Source: Oxalobacteraceae bacterium (lineage in GTDB: Bacteria > Pseudomonadota > Gammaproteobacteria > Burkholderiales > Burkholderiaceae_D). Taken from it: a stretch of DNA of 6,764 nucleotides. Both the position numbers and the translations under genes were made by a program. Location of the stretch: assembly GCA_947446335.1 (NCBI GenBank), contig CANFGA010000175.1, positions 1 to 6,764 of the forward strand, read 5' to 3'. Positions 1 to 5,118 of the stretch are shown here, one piece after another (within the stretch, counting starts at the first letter, position 1; each line of letters begins with the position of its first letter). The notes below the pieces were generated by a model that made no database searches, was not told the DNA's origin, and saw only the letters and a list, made by a program, of their open reading frames with translations.

Positions 1-199
1 GCTGTACGACAATCTCGGCAAGAGCGAAACGCTGGCGCTGGATGTCGATTACGCGGTGCGGCAAAATCGGCAGGACGACTGGCGCAACAACGCGGGCAAG
101 ATCAAGAAGGTCAAGATTGCGATCAAGGCCGCTCTGTCGGGCGATGAAACGCTGACCGACACGATACTGGAACTGGTGAAGCATCAGCATGATTATTAA
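1..199 (+). CDS. hsdR: Type I restriction endonuclease subunit R (HsdR), C-terminal end, partial
   Basis: Only the last 65 codons are present; the reading frame begins at base 2 and the gene runs off the left edge. HsdR is the ATP-dependent translocase and nuclease subunit of type I restriction-modification complexes (HsdR2M2S), acting on unmodified foreign DNA in the cytoplasm. The visible piece starts LYDNLGKSETLAL, continues with a QDDWRNN segment and a KVKIAIKAAL helix, and ends ELVKHQHDY. This is the C-terminal helical domain typical of HsdR, where LYDNL, D-W-R-N and a final ELVK-Q--Y are recurrent. The nuclease and helicase motifs lie outside the window. The stop overlaps the start of the next gene by 11 bases (189-199), suggesting translational coupling. 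Family assignment rests on remembered C-terminal patterns. Confidence 0.85.
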   Translation, partial: LYDNLGKSETLALDVDYAVRQNRQDDWRNNAGKIKKVKIAIKAALSGDETLTDTILELVKHQHDY

Positions 200-950
200 G
201 GCCAAGGATCAAGGTGCGAAGGTTCTGATTACAACCCAGCATGTAAGCATCAGCGGCCTCGATGTCGAGGTGGTGCGCAAGGAAATCAAAAACCTGCACC
301 TAGGCGTCTACCCGCCGCATGGGCGCGTTCGTGTGGCTGCGCCGCTGGCCGTCAGCGACGATGCTGTGCGCCTCGCCGTGATCGGCAAGCTGGGCTGGAT
401 CAGACGCCAGCAAGCCAAGTTTGCCCGCCAGCCACGCCAGTCACAGCGCGAAATGGTGGCAGGCGAAAGTCATTATTTTCTGGGACAGCGCTACCGACTG
501 CGCATCACCGAACAGCAGGGTGCCGCCAAGGTCGTATTGCGCAACAAGGCGATGATCGATCTGCAGGTCAGGCCCGGCACCGACATGGCGCAGCGCGAAG
601 CCGTCTTGCTGCGCTGGCACCGGGAACAACTGAAGGCGATGATCCCGCCGCTGCTGGAAAAATGGCAACCTGTTTTGGGCGTGCAGGCGACAAGCTGGGG
701 TGTCAAGAAAATGAAAACCAAATGGGGCAGTTGCAACATCGCCGCCCGTCGCATCTGGCTGAACCTGGAACTGGCCAAGAAACCGGCGCAGTGCCTAGAG
801 TACATCGTCGTCCACGAACTGGTGCACTTGCTGGAGCGCCATCACAACGACCGCTTCACCGCGTTGATGGATGCCACCCTGCCGACCTGGCGCAACTGCC
901 GCGACGAATTGAACACGGCGATGCTGGGGCATGAGGTGTGGGGGTATTGA
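189..950 (+). CDS. YgjP/DUF45-type (M48-like) zinc metallopeptidase coupled to hsdR
   Basis: A 253-residue cytoplasmic protein with no signal peptide or membrane segment. The C-terminal half carries the zincin signature HELVH (H209, E210, H213) followed by H219 in the H-H-N-D-R-F segment, giving the HExxH-x5-H arrangement of the YgjP/DUF45 family. Just before it is the usual family block K-W-G-S-C (about 178-182) and R-R-I-W-L-N-L (about 187-193). The N-terminal half (about 20-125) has the beta-rich pattern of that family, including V-R-V-A-A-P near 47-52. Genes of this type are often found directly after hsdR in type I restriction operons, and here the ATG lies inside the hsdR terminus, so both are probably made from one message. 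The substrate is unknown. A role in HsdR turnover or restriction control is only a hypothesis. All expected metal ligands are present, so it is probably active. Confidence 0.85.
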   Translation: MIIKAKDQGAKVLITTQHVSISGLDVEVVRKEIKNLHLGVYPPHGRVRVAAPLAVSDDAVRLAVIGKLGWIRRQQAKFARQPRQSQREMVAGESHYFLGQRYRLRITEQQGAAKVVLRNKAMIDLQVRPGTDMAQREAVLLRWHREQLKAMIPPLLEKWQPVLGVQATSWGVKKMKTKWGSCNIAARRIWLNLELAKKPAQCLEYIVVHELVHLLERHHNDRFTALMDATLPTWRNCRDELNTAMLGHEVWGY

Positions 951-992
951 AGATGTGCACCGCGCGGCCGGCGCAAGACAATGCCGATTGTA

Positions 993-1898
993 TTAACTAA
1001 ATAAGTCGTGTTCACAAGAATCAAATAATTCGCTTTGTGCAGATTGGGCTGATGCCTGACGTCGGCTGTATTTTGTATGCGAGGTCAGACCAAGCACTGC
1101 CTCGATTTGGCCTGAGGCCCGCATGATTTGATACAGGTCCAGTTGCTCGGTCGTGGTGTCTTGCTTCACGTAGTTAGCCAAGTAGCTCTCCGATTTATTG
1201 GCAACGCCGTGTCTGGCGCAGACGATGAATGCGGCCGACTCGGCTTCCAACTCTTGCTGCTCATGCGATTGCTTGGGCCGGTCCGGGATGCTCAGATATT
1301 TGTCCTTGCCGAGGTGGCCAAGGAACAAATGGGCGAGTTCATGGGCCAGCGTGGCAAATTGAATGTTCGGGTTGTGATTCTTGTTGATTCTCATTTGATA
1401 GAGAGAAGGCTTGGCAGGATCTGCTGCGCGCCATGCCAGTGCGATTGAGCCTGCATGGAGGTCGCCAACATCGATCTCGTTCCATTCGATTTTTTTCTTG
1501 TTCAGTAATTTGGCAAAGCGTTTCAGCGCGGTCTGGTCTACGATACCGCTTGCGGCAAAAGCTGCGATGCCCTCTGGCAACGGTTTGCCTTCGGTATCCA
1601 TCACATCATAGACCAGCACTACCGGGCCGAACGGCCACAAGATGATCAACGGTCGTGCGCCGGCCTTGATCGTCCGTTGGAATTTATCTCTCCACTCCTG
1701 GGCGGATGCAGCATGATTCAAACCTGGCTTTTGAACTTGCAGCAACATGGCATTGAAAGGAGCGAAATTGCGTAACTTGACGACGAAGTCAAGCAAATTC
1801 TTGTAGTCGCTACCTTTTCGGTAAAGGCGAGAATCATCAAGCAACTGATCCAGCATGGACCTTGCAGCATCCATTTCAAACAAGTCTGATTGAGCCAT
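993..1898 (-). CDS. ImmA/IrrE-like zincin metallopeptidase with ArdC-like N-terminal region
   Basis: A 301-residue soluble protein. Residues about 35-105 (N-x-M-L-L-Q-x-Q-K-P, then W-R-D-K-F-Q-R, K-A-G-A-R-P and a G-P-V-V-L-V-Y-D strand) follow the layout of the N-terminal domain of ArdC-like antirestriction proteins, which bind single-stranded DNA in characterised members. The zincin signature HELAH is at 186-190, and the following E-L-E-A-E-S (216-221) supplies the likely third ligand, E218 or E220, as in ImmA/IrrE peptidases. The start is supported by AGGTGG a few bases before the ATG. ImmA-type peptidases usually cleave a partner repressor encoded next door, but no XRE-type repressor is visible here. 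The gene converges on the hsdR-linked peptidase with only 42 bases between their stops. Likely role: antirestriction or stress-responsive proteolysis in a mobile region (inference). The Ser/Gln-rich tail (about 276-301) looks disordered. Confidence 0.8.
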   Translation of the reverse strand: MAQSDLFEMDAARSMLDQLLDDSRLYRKGSDYKNLLDFVVKLRNFAPFNAMLLQVQKPGLNHAASAQEWRDKFQRTIKAGARPLIILWPFGPVVLVYDVMDTEGKPLPEGIAAFAASGIVDQTALKRFAKLLNKKKIEWNEIDVGDLHAGSIALAWRAADPAKPSLYQMRINKNHNPNIQFATLAHELAHLFLGHLGKDKYLSIPDRPKQSHEQQELEAESAAFIVCARHGVANKSESYLANYVKQDTTTEQLDLYQIMRASGQIEAVLGLTSHTKYSRRQASAQSAQSELFDSCEHDLFS

Positions 1899-2075
1899 TG
1901 TCCCACCTGCCGTTTATTTGCTTGTTTTGGATGCTAAAAAATTAAATGTCTATTTGAAAGAGTATCCCCCGGCACTGCTCAAGCTGTCAAAGGAACAAGT
2001 CAGCAACAATTCATGACTGTCATTGATTTGACGCGTAATGGATTTGCGCTTTACCCTGCAAAAAGACAGCCTTTG

Positions 2076-2104
2076 TTGCATGGAAGTGATGTGCGCAATA
2101 CAAT
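2076..2104 (+). promoter_or_regulatory. Sigma70-like promoter of the toxin-antitoxin operon, with overlapping dyad
   Basis: TTGCAT (2076-2081) and TACAAT (2099-2104) are separated by exactly 17 bases, a near-consensus -35/-10 pair, placing the transcript start about 20 bases before the antitoxin ATG. The dyad ATACA-A-TGTAT (2098-2108) covers the -10 element, a plausible operator for autorepression by the RelB/DinJ-type antitoxin or the complex. Promoter spacing is read directly; operator function is inferred. Confidence 0.65.
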
Positions 2105-2130
2105 GTATCTCACATCAAAAAGAGGCTGCC

Positions 2131-2409
2131 ATGGCGACCACTACAATGGTCCACGTACGAGTGGACGAACAAATCAAGGCGCAGGCGACCGAGACACTGG
2201 CTGCGATGGGCTTGACCATCTCCGATGCTGTGCGCGTGTTCCTGATGCGCGTGGTCGCCGAACAGCAAATGCCGTTTGCTATCAAGGCGCCAAACGCAGA
2301 AACCCGGGCTGCGATGGCCGAGGCCGACGAGATTGCACGCACCCGCCGCGCCCGTTTTGACACTGCTGCCGAGCTGATTGATGACCTCGAAAAGAACAGC
2401 AGCAAGTAA
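2131..2409 (+). CDS. dinJ: RelB/DinJ family antitoxin
   Basis: A 92-residue antitoxin. The N-terminus (V-H-V-R-V-D-E at 7-13) is the beta strand of a ribbon-helix-helix DNA-binding fold, followed by helices at about 14-26 and 31-43 (G-L-T-I-S-D-A-V-R-V-F-L, then Q-Q-M-P-F at about 45-49). This is the DinJ/RelB pattern. The acidic/helical C-terminal part (about 55-92) would wrap the toxin. The start at 2131 is chosen because AGAGG (2121-2125) lies 5 bases upstream and because the ribbon strand begins at residue 7; a longer in-frame reading from 2038 would put the promoter inside the gene. The 3' end overlaps the toxin start by 29 bases. Expected role: neutralises the toxin and, with it, represses the operon. 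Confidence 0.9.
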   Translation: MATTTMVHVRVDEQIKAQATETLAAMGLTISDAVRVFLMRVVAEQQMPFAIKAPNAETRAAMAEADEIARTRRARFDTAAELIDDLEKNSSK

Positions 2410-2710
2410 GCGCGCTCCGCTACCCCGGGCGGCAGACTATGCAAAGTCCTTCCTCAAGGATTGGGAACGACTGTCCCGGTCTGCACGCTATGACATGCAC
2501 CGGATCAAGGAAGCGATGTTGCTGCTGATCGCCAACGATGCGCCACTCGGGCCGGAATGGCTGGATCATGCCTTGGGTGGCGACTGGGACGGACACCGCG
2601 AATGCCATATCGGCGGGGACTTTTTACTGGCGTACAAACTCGATGACAGCGGGAAGCATGGCTTGATCGTCTCCGTGCGCGCTGGCACACATGCCGACTT
2701 GTTCGAGTAA
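2381..2710 (+). CDS. yafQ: YafQ family mRNA interferase toxin (RelE superfamily)
   Basis: A 109-residue toxin predicted to cut mRNA on the ribosome when freed from its antitoxin. The C-terminal half reads L-D-H-A-L-G-G-D-W, R-E-C-H-I-G-G-D-F-L-L-A-Y-K-L and R-A-G-T-H-A-D-L-F. Compared with E. coli YafQ, the catalytic or functional positions are present as H63, H76, D80, H104 and F108; the tryptophan next to the aspartate in E. coli is phenylalanine here (F81). The ATG at 2381 is preferred over TTG at 2378; both lie inside the antitoxin gene, so translation is probably coupled. The first ~18 residues are basic and somewhat longer than in E. coli YafQ (92 aa). No frame damage is seen, so the pair should be functional. 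Confidence 0.9.
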   Translation: MTSKRTAASKRAPLPRAADYAKSFLKDWERLSRSARYDMHRIKEAMLLLIANDAPLGPEWLDHALGGDWDGHRECHIGGDFLLAYKLDDSGKHGLIVSVRAGTHADLFE

Positions 2711-2838
2711 GCAGATACAAGCCATCTGCACAGTTGCGTGAGATCACATGCCGTTTCTTTATTTTGCCAAGTTCGTCTCCAGCACCTGCAGATTTCAGGA
2801 TGTCTGTCCAAGGATGGCCGCAATCTGGCACGGAAGTT

Positions 2839-2862
2839 TTTTTAGGGGCATTTTTAGGGGCA
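2839..2862 (+). repeat. Tandem direct repeat, two copies of TTTTTAGGGGCA
   Basis: Two perfect, abutting 12-bp copies (2839-2850 and 2851-2862). Short G-rich direct repeats of this sort often lie between an attachment core and a tyrosine integrase gene, where they may be arm-type integrase sites or encode the repeated Met-Pro-Leu start of the integrase. On the minus strand the repeat reads M-P-L-K-M-P-L-K-K-L from 2863 before an early stop. Repeat seen directly; function inferred. Confidence 0.8.
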
Positions 2863-2897
2863 TAGTCGTTTTTTTAAAATAAAATTACCATAATTAA

Positions 2898-2913
2898 CAA
2901 TGACTTGTCATTG
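2898..2913. repeat. Perfect 16-bp dyad, CAATGAC-TT-GTCATTG
   Basis: Seven-base arms (2898-2904 and 2907-2913) around a 2-base centre, three bases before the tRNA-like segment. The 2-base centre is too tight for a good RNA hairpin, so a dimeric protein binding site such as an excisionase or regulator site is more likely. Symmetry is seen; function is unknown. Confidence 0.6.
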
Positions 2914-2916
2914 ATA

Positions 2917-2938
2917 TTCGATTCCGGCGCCCGCACCA
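2917..2938 (+). other. tRNA 3'-end-like segment, candidate attachment-site remnant (attR-like)
   Basis: The bases read TTCGATT (T-loop), CCGGC (T-stem 3' strand), GCCCGC (acceptor 3' strand), A (discriminator), CCA. No matching 5' half (D-arm, anticodon arm) lies upstream, where the sequence is AT-rich. The count is one base short of a standard tRNA end (15 instead of 16 bases after the T-loop), so it is either an imperfect duplicate made by integration into a tRNA gene or a chance match. A plus-strand tRNA fragment here would put the intact tRNA and the island to the left. Confidence 0.4.
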
Positions 2939-2974
2939 AGAACATGTTTTAAGCAGTCCAAGAACGTCCATGAA

Positions 2975-3008
2975 CCCGCACTTCTCCCCTAGAGAACGCG
3001 GGGTTTTT
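2975..3008 (+). terminator. Candidate Rho-independent terminator downstream of the tRNA-like segment
   Basis: CCCGC (2975-2979) pairs with GCGGG (2998-3002) across an 18-base loop and is followed by G-TTTTT (3003-3008). The stem is short and the loop long, so it is a modest terminator. Its position 37 bases after the CCA-like end fits the native terminator of a tRNA gene. A second 7-bp inverted repeat, AGAGAAC (2991-2997) with GTTCTCT (3009-3015), interlocks with it. Confidence 0.45.
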
Positions 3009-3073
3009 GTTCTCTGAGCGCTTTTGGCGTTCATTGCAATCCGGCGTTCTTGCATCCGTATTTTCATCCATGA

Positions 3074-3565
3074 CTACCTGACCGGCCGGGTCCTTGATCG
3101 GGTTTCACGCGCCGTTGCACCTGAAACCGCGAACACCTCCGGATAGGTTGCCAGCATCACGGAGGTCATGGCGCCCCCCGAGGACATCCCCGTGATGAAG
3201 ACGCGCGAAGGGTCAACGCCGTGATCATCAACGACCTGCCGGATCATCTGACGAATAGAGAGCGGTTCGCCGCCGCCGCGCTGGCTGTCGTCAGGACTGA
3301 ACCAATTGAAGCTGCCAATGGCGTTATTGGTCTGTCTTTGTCCTGGAAACAGAAGCGCTATCCCGCATTCGTCGGCGAGAGTAGACCAGCCTGATCCGTA
3401 ATCATAGCTCTCTGCCGACTGGGTGCTGCCGTGCAGCACGACAACCAGAGGACCGTTCTTTGGGAAGTTCTCAGGAATATAGGTATCCGCTTGCAGCGAT
3501 CCGGGGTCAGTTCCGAATTCATTCAGGGCCGTAAGACGATCGCGAGTATCTGAAAATTCAGGCAT
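3074..3565 (-). pseudogene. PHB-depolymerase-family esterase, 3'-truncated
   Basis: A 163-residue remnant of an alpha/beta-hydrolase esterase of the PHB depolymerase/LpqC-like family (short-chain polyester or feruloyl-type esters). Visible parts: the strand L-V-V-V-L-H-G (40-46) with HGSTQ as oxyanion-hole region, N-W-F-S-P (87-91), D-P-S-R-V-F-I-T-G (118-126) and the nucleophile elbow G-M-S-S-G-G (126-131, S128 the likely nucleophile), then Y-P-E-V-F-A (141-146). Family resemblance then ends; the last 17 residues (V-S-G-A-T-A-R onwards) are unrelated to the expected continuation. Family members usually run to about 300 residues or more, so the acid and histidine of the triad are missing, and I do not find them in other frames down to 2711. 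The start is well supported by GGAG six bases before the ATG. No signal peptide is visible. Probably non-functional. Confidence 0.75.
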
Positions 3566-3579
3566 ATGGGCTCCTTTTG

Positions 3580-3601
3580 CGTGAGCCAGGATTGGCTCAC
3601 G
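3580..3601. promoter_or_regulatory. Perfect inverted repeat upstream of the esterase start, candidate operator or leader hairpin
   Basis: CGTGAGCC (3580-3587) and GGCTCACG (3594-3601) form a perfect 8-bp inverted repeat around a 6-base centre. It lies immediately upstream of the GGAG ribosome binding site of the minus-strand esterase, where a bound repressor or a leader hairpin could affect expression. No T-run follows on either strand, so it is not a standard terminator. The remaining ~250 bases up to 3851 show no credible gene. Confidence 0.5.
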
Positions 3602-3851
3602 AATGTAATGACGCCAAATGCGACGTTGATTGAGCTAGTCGAACGCGTCAGAAAAGTACGGGGGGCGAGTAGTTTGAAGAGGTATGGCAGCTTCTCGCGC
3701 ACATCCGCGCACGAAGCGCGACTTGCGAAGCGCACGGGACTGTCACTTCAGATCGGTGACGAGCATTCTGATGATAGCAAATTGGCAGTCATTTTTCCGT
3801 ATTTCGGCGTACCTGGGGGATGCTGGCTTTAATTTCCGTACAATTTGACGG

Positions 3852-4628
3852 CTACATGATGTAAAAAATGTCGGGATCGTCAAGACGGAAGCACAGGAAA
3901 GACCATCCGTACCTGTGGGCCAATGCGGCAGCGATCAGACTGATCTGGAATGCAAGATCAAACCAGTTTGCAGATGTGCTGTTACTGGCCTTGAACGTGT
4001 AATCGAGAGCGGCAAACTGCTCTTCGAGCGCTTCTTGCACTACCGTACCTGCATCGGGTGGCAACAAATTCAAGTAGGCGTCCGCTTCGCCATGATCGCG
4101 TCGGATTTCAAACCCCGATTTCTTGGCGATATGCATGAGCACTTGGTTCGAGGACAGACAGTGGCTATACAGGATCTCCACGCCGACATTACGGCAATGA
4201 TTGATCGCGCGCTCAAACAATCTCCGGCCCAAGCCCATCCCCCGCACCGAGCGGTCCACCGATACGCCCAACTCGGCAATCGATGCTTTACCCGCGCCTG
4301 CGCTGCGGACTGATGCAACATCCTGTGGCGCAAACGCCAGATGCCCGACCGCCACCAACGAAAAATCGTCGCTGACAATTCCGTAGACGGTATCGCGTGA
4401 AAAATCGATCTTCTGGACATAGGCTGCCACCTGAGCATCTGGCAGTACCGTGCCGAACCGGAGCAATCGGTCGGCATCGTTCAATGCCAGGAAGTGCTTG
4501 AGCATCGAGTCACGATCGCACTTCGTCAACTTATTGACGAAAACCGGCGACTCCAATCGAGCCAAATTGAACCCGATCGCTTCGGATTGAAACCTGTCTC
4601 GGGGCAGGTTGGCAGAAACGTTGATCAT
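3852..4628 (-). CDS. GNAT family N-acetyltransferase
   Basis: A 258-residue cytoplasmic protein expected to move an acetyl group from acetyl-CoA to an unknown amine. The GNAT core lies roughly at residues 40-190: R-F-G near the start of the fold, V-A-V-G-H-L-A-F (strand 4), E-L-G-V-S-V-D (strand), then the acetyl-CoA pyrophosphate loop R-G-M-G-L-G (129-134) with helix R-R-L-F-E-R-A, followed by L-M-H-I-A-K-K-S-G-F-E-I (motif B). A C-terminal extension of about 70 residues includes a hydrophobic stretch (about 222-248) not typical of the minimal fold. The ATG at 4628 is chosen because GGAGG (4637-4641) sits 8 bases upstream; a GTG at 4643 would add five residues but lacks a ribosome binding site. 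It is transcribed alone. Confidence 0.85.
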   Translation of the reverse strand: MINVSANLPRDRFQSEAIGFNLARLESPVFVNKLTKCDRDSMLKHFLALNDADRLLRFGTVLPDAQVAAYVQKIDFSRDTVYGIVSDDFSLVAVGHLAFAPQDVASVRSAGAGKASIAELGVSVDRSVRGMGLGRRLFERAINHCRNVGVEILYSHCLSSNQVLMHIAKKSGFEIRRDHGEADAYLNLLPPDAGTVVQEALEEQFAALDYTFKASNSTSANWFDLAFQISLIAAALAHRYGWSFLCFRLDDPDIFYIM

Positions 4629-4667
4629 CAGTTGATCCTCCACGAAAGAATTTCATGGACTTATTGT

Positions 4668-4703
4668 GCATCGCAGCATAAAACATTTTTTGCGATGCCT
4701 CAA
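4668..4703 (-). promoter_or_regulatory. Candidate promoter of the GNAT gene interleaved with an 8-bp inverted repeat
   Basis: Read on the minus strand, TTGAGG (4703-4698) and TATGCT (4680-4675) are 17 bases apart, each matching 4 of 6 consensus bases, about 45 bases before the ATG. A perfect inverted repeat, GCATCGCA (4668-4675) and TGCGATGC (4691-4698) with a 15-base centre, has one arm beside the -35 and the other just downstream of the -10. That layout suits repressor control. Function is inferred. Confidence 0.4.
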
Positions 4704-4962
4704 ACATGACTTTTCATTTTTTGATGAACGATGGCGCTGCTTTTTTGATACTGGCTGCTTGCAGTTGACGGTGCGCAGGCTCAAACAGCCCAGGCCAAGC
4801 CAGCCTTCTTTTCCCATTTTGCAAGAGAAAATTTTTCGAGTTGAATCAATGAATTGGAATGAACTAAATTGAATTATAAATAATATTTATAAAATATACA
4901 TTTTGCATCATCAATATTGATTAGACGCACATATTGCAAAGCAGCATAATCGATTCGTCTCC
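4704..4962. other. Non-coding stretch with very AT-rich tract
   Basis: Part of a 490-base gap between the divergent GNAT and hydrolase genes. No open frame has a recognisable protein or ribosome binding site. Bases about 4845-4920 are strongly AT-rich (runs such as ATAAATAATATTTATAAAAT), suggesting a flexible or promoter-bearing region. CATAAT at 4945-4950 could be a -10 for a short plus-strand transcript, but no good -35 is seen. Confidence 0.4.
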
Positions 4963-5017
4963 TCCATTTTCTGGCAGGAAAATGGATTTTGCCCGCTTTC
5001 ACCAGCGGGCTTTTTTT
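4957..5017 (+). ncRNA. Candidate small RNA ending in two hairpins and a U-tract
   Basis: Two consecutive stem-loops, TCCATTTTC/GAAAATGGA (4963-4971 with 4978-4986, 6-base loop) and GCCCGC/GCGGGC (4991-4996 with 5005-5010), end in seven T. No plus-strand gene ends upstream until 2710, so the terminator must serve a transcript that begins in this gap. With a -10 at 4945-4950 the RNA would be about 60 bases long. A CU-rich segment TCTCCTCC (4958-4965) at its 5' end could pair with purine-rich ribosome binding sites. Structures are seen; existence as an RNA is inferred. Confidence 0.35.
4991..5017 (+). terminator. Rho-independent terminator on the plus strand
   Basis: A perfect GC-only 6-bp stem GCCCGC/GCGGGC with an 8-base loop is followed directly by TTTTTTT (5011-5017). 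This is a strong intrinsic terminator for plus-strand transcription. It also insulates the hydrolase gene at 5119 from transcription out of the gap. No T-run exists in the minus-strand direction. Confidence 0.85.
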
Positions 5018-5039
5018 ATGCGCTCGGCATGAGCTAAGA

Positions 5040-5055
5040 TGCGAATTCGTTCGCA
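5040..5055. repeat. Small dyad TGCGAA-TTCG-TTCGCA upstream of the hydrolase gene
   Basis: Six-base perfect arms around TTCG, about 64 bases before the ATG at 5119. TACACT at 5085-5090 is a plausible -10 of that gene, although no convincing -35 stands 16-18 bases before it; the dyad would then lie around the -35 to -55 zone, where an activator or repressor might bind. Symmetry is seen, the role is a guess. Confidence 0.3.
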
Positions 5056-5118
5056 AGCAAGCCGGTAACTGGCAGGCTCTGCGCTACACTGGATTTTTAT
5101 TCAACCAGAAAGCCCCAG

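Larger units (their letters stand above)
2711..3073. other. Gene-free AT-rich stretch at probable island border
   Basis: No credible coding sequence on either strand over 363 bases. The centre (about 2835-2920) is clearly more AT-rich than the flanking genes. It holds, in order, a 12-bp tandem repeat, poly-T tracts, a perfect 16-bp dyad, a tRNA-3'-end-like segment and a terminator-like hairpin. This order is what one expects around an integrase attachment site, although no integrase gene lies in the window. Confidence 0.5.

Noticed and set aside
951..992. GC-rich CGCGCGGCCGGCGC between the two convergent peptidase genes as a terminator
   Set aside because: The symmetry is imperfect and no T-run follows on either strand.
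2038..2130. Longer N-terminus for the antitoxin starting at 2038
   Set aside because: It adds 31 residues with no family similarity, lacks a ribosome binding site and would place the clear promoter (2076-2104) inside the gene.
3566..3832. 88-residue plus-strand open frame and an opposing 70-residue minus-strand frame (3523-3735)
   Set aside because: Neither shows a recognisable domain or a ribosome binding site, and the minus-strand frame overlaps the well-supported start of the esterase.
4666..4872. 68-residue plus-strand open frame in the gap upstream of the hydrolase
   Set aside because: Odd composition, no domain, no ribosome binding site, and it starts inside the candidate GNAT promoter.
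4673..4949. GCAGCATAA present twice (4673-4681 and 4941-4949), both after TTG-rich sequence, recalling TGC-rich phasin regulator boxes
   Set aside because: A 9-base match in AT-leaning sequence is weak, and there is no phasin or PHB synthesis gene here; the resemblance is from memory only.
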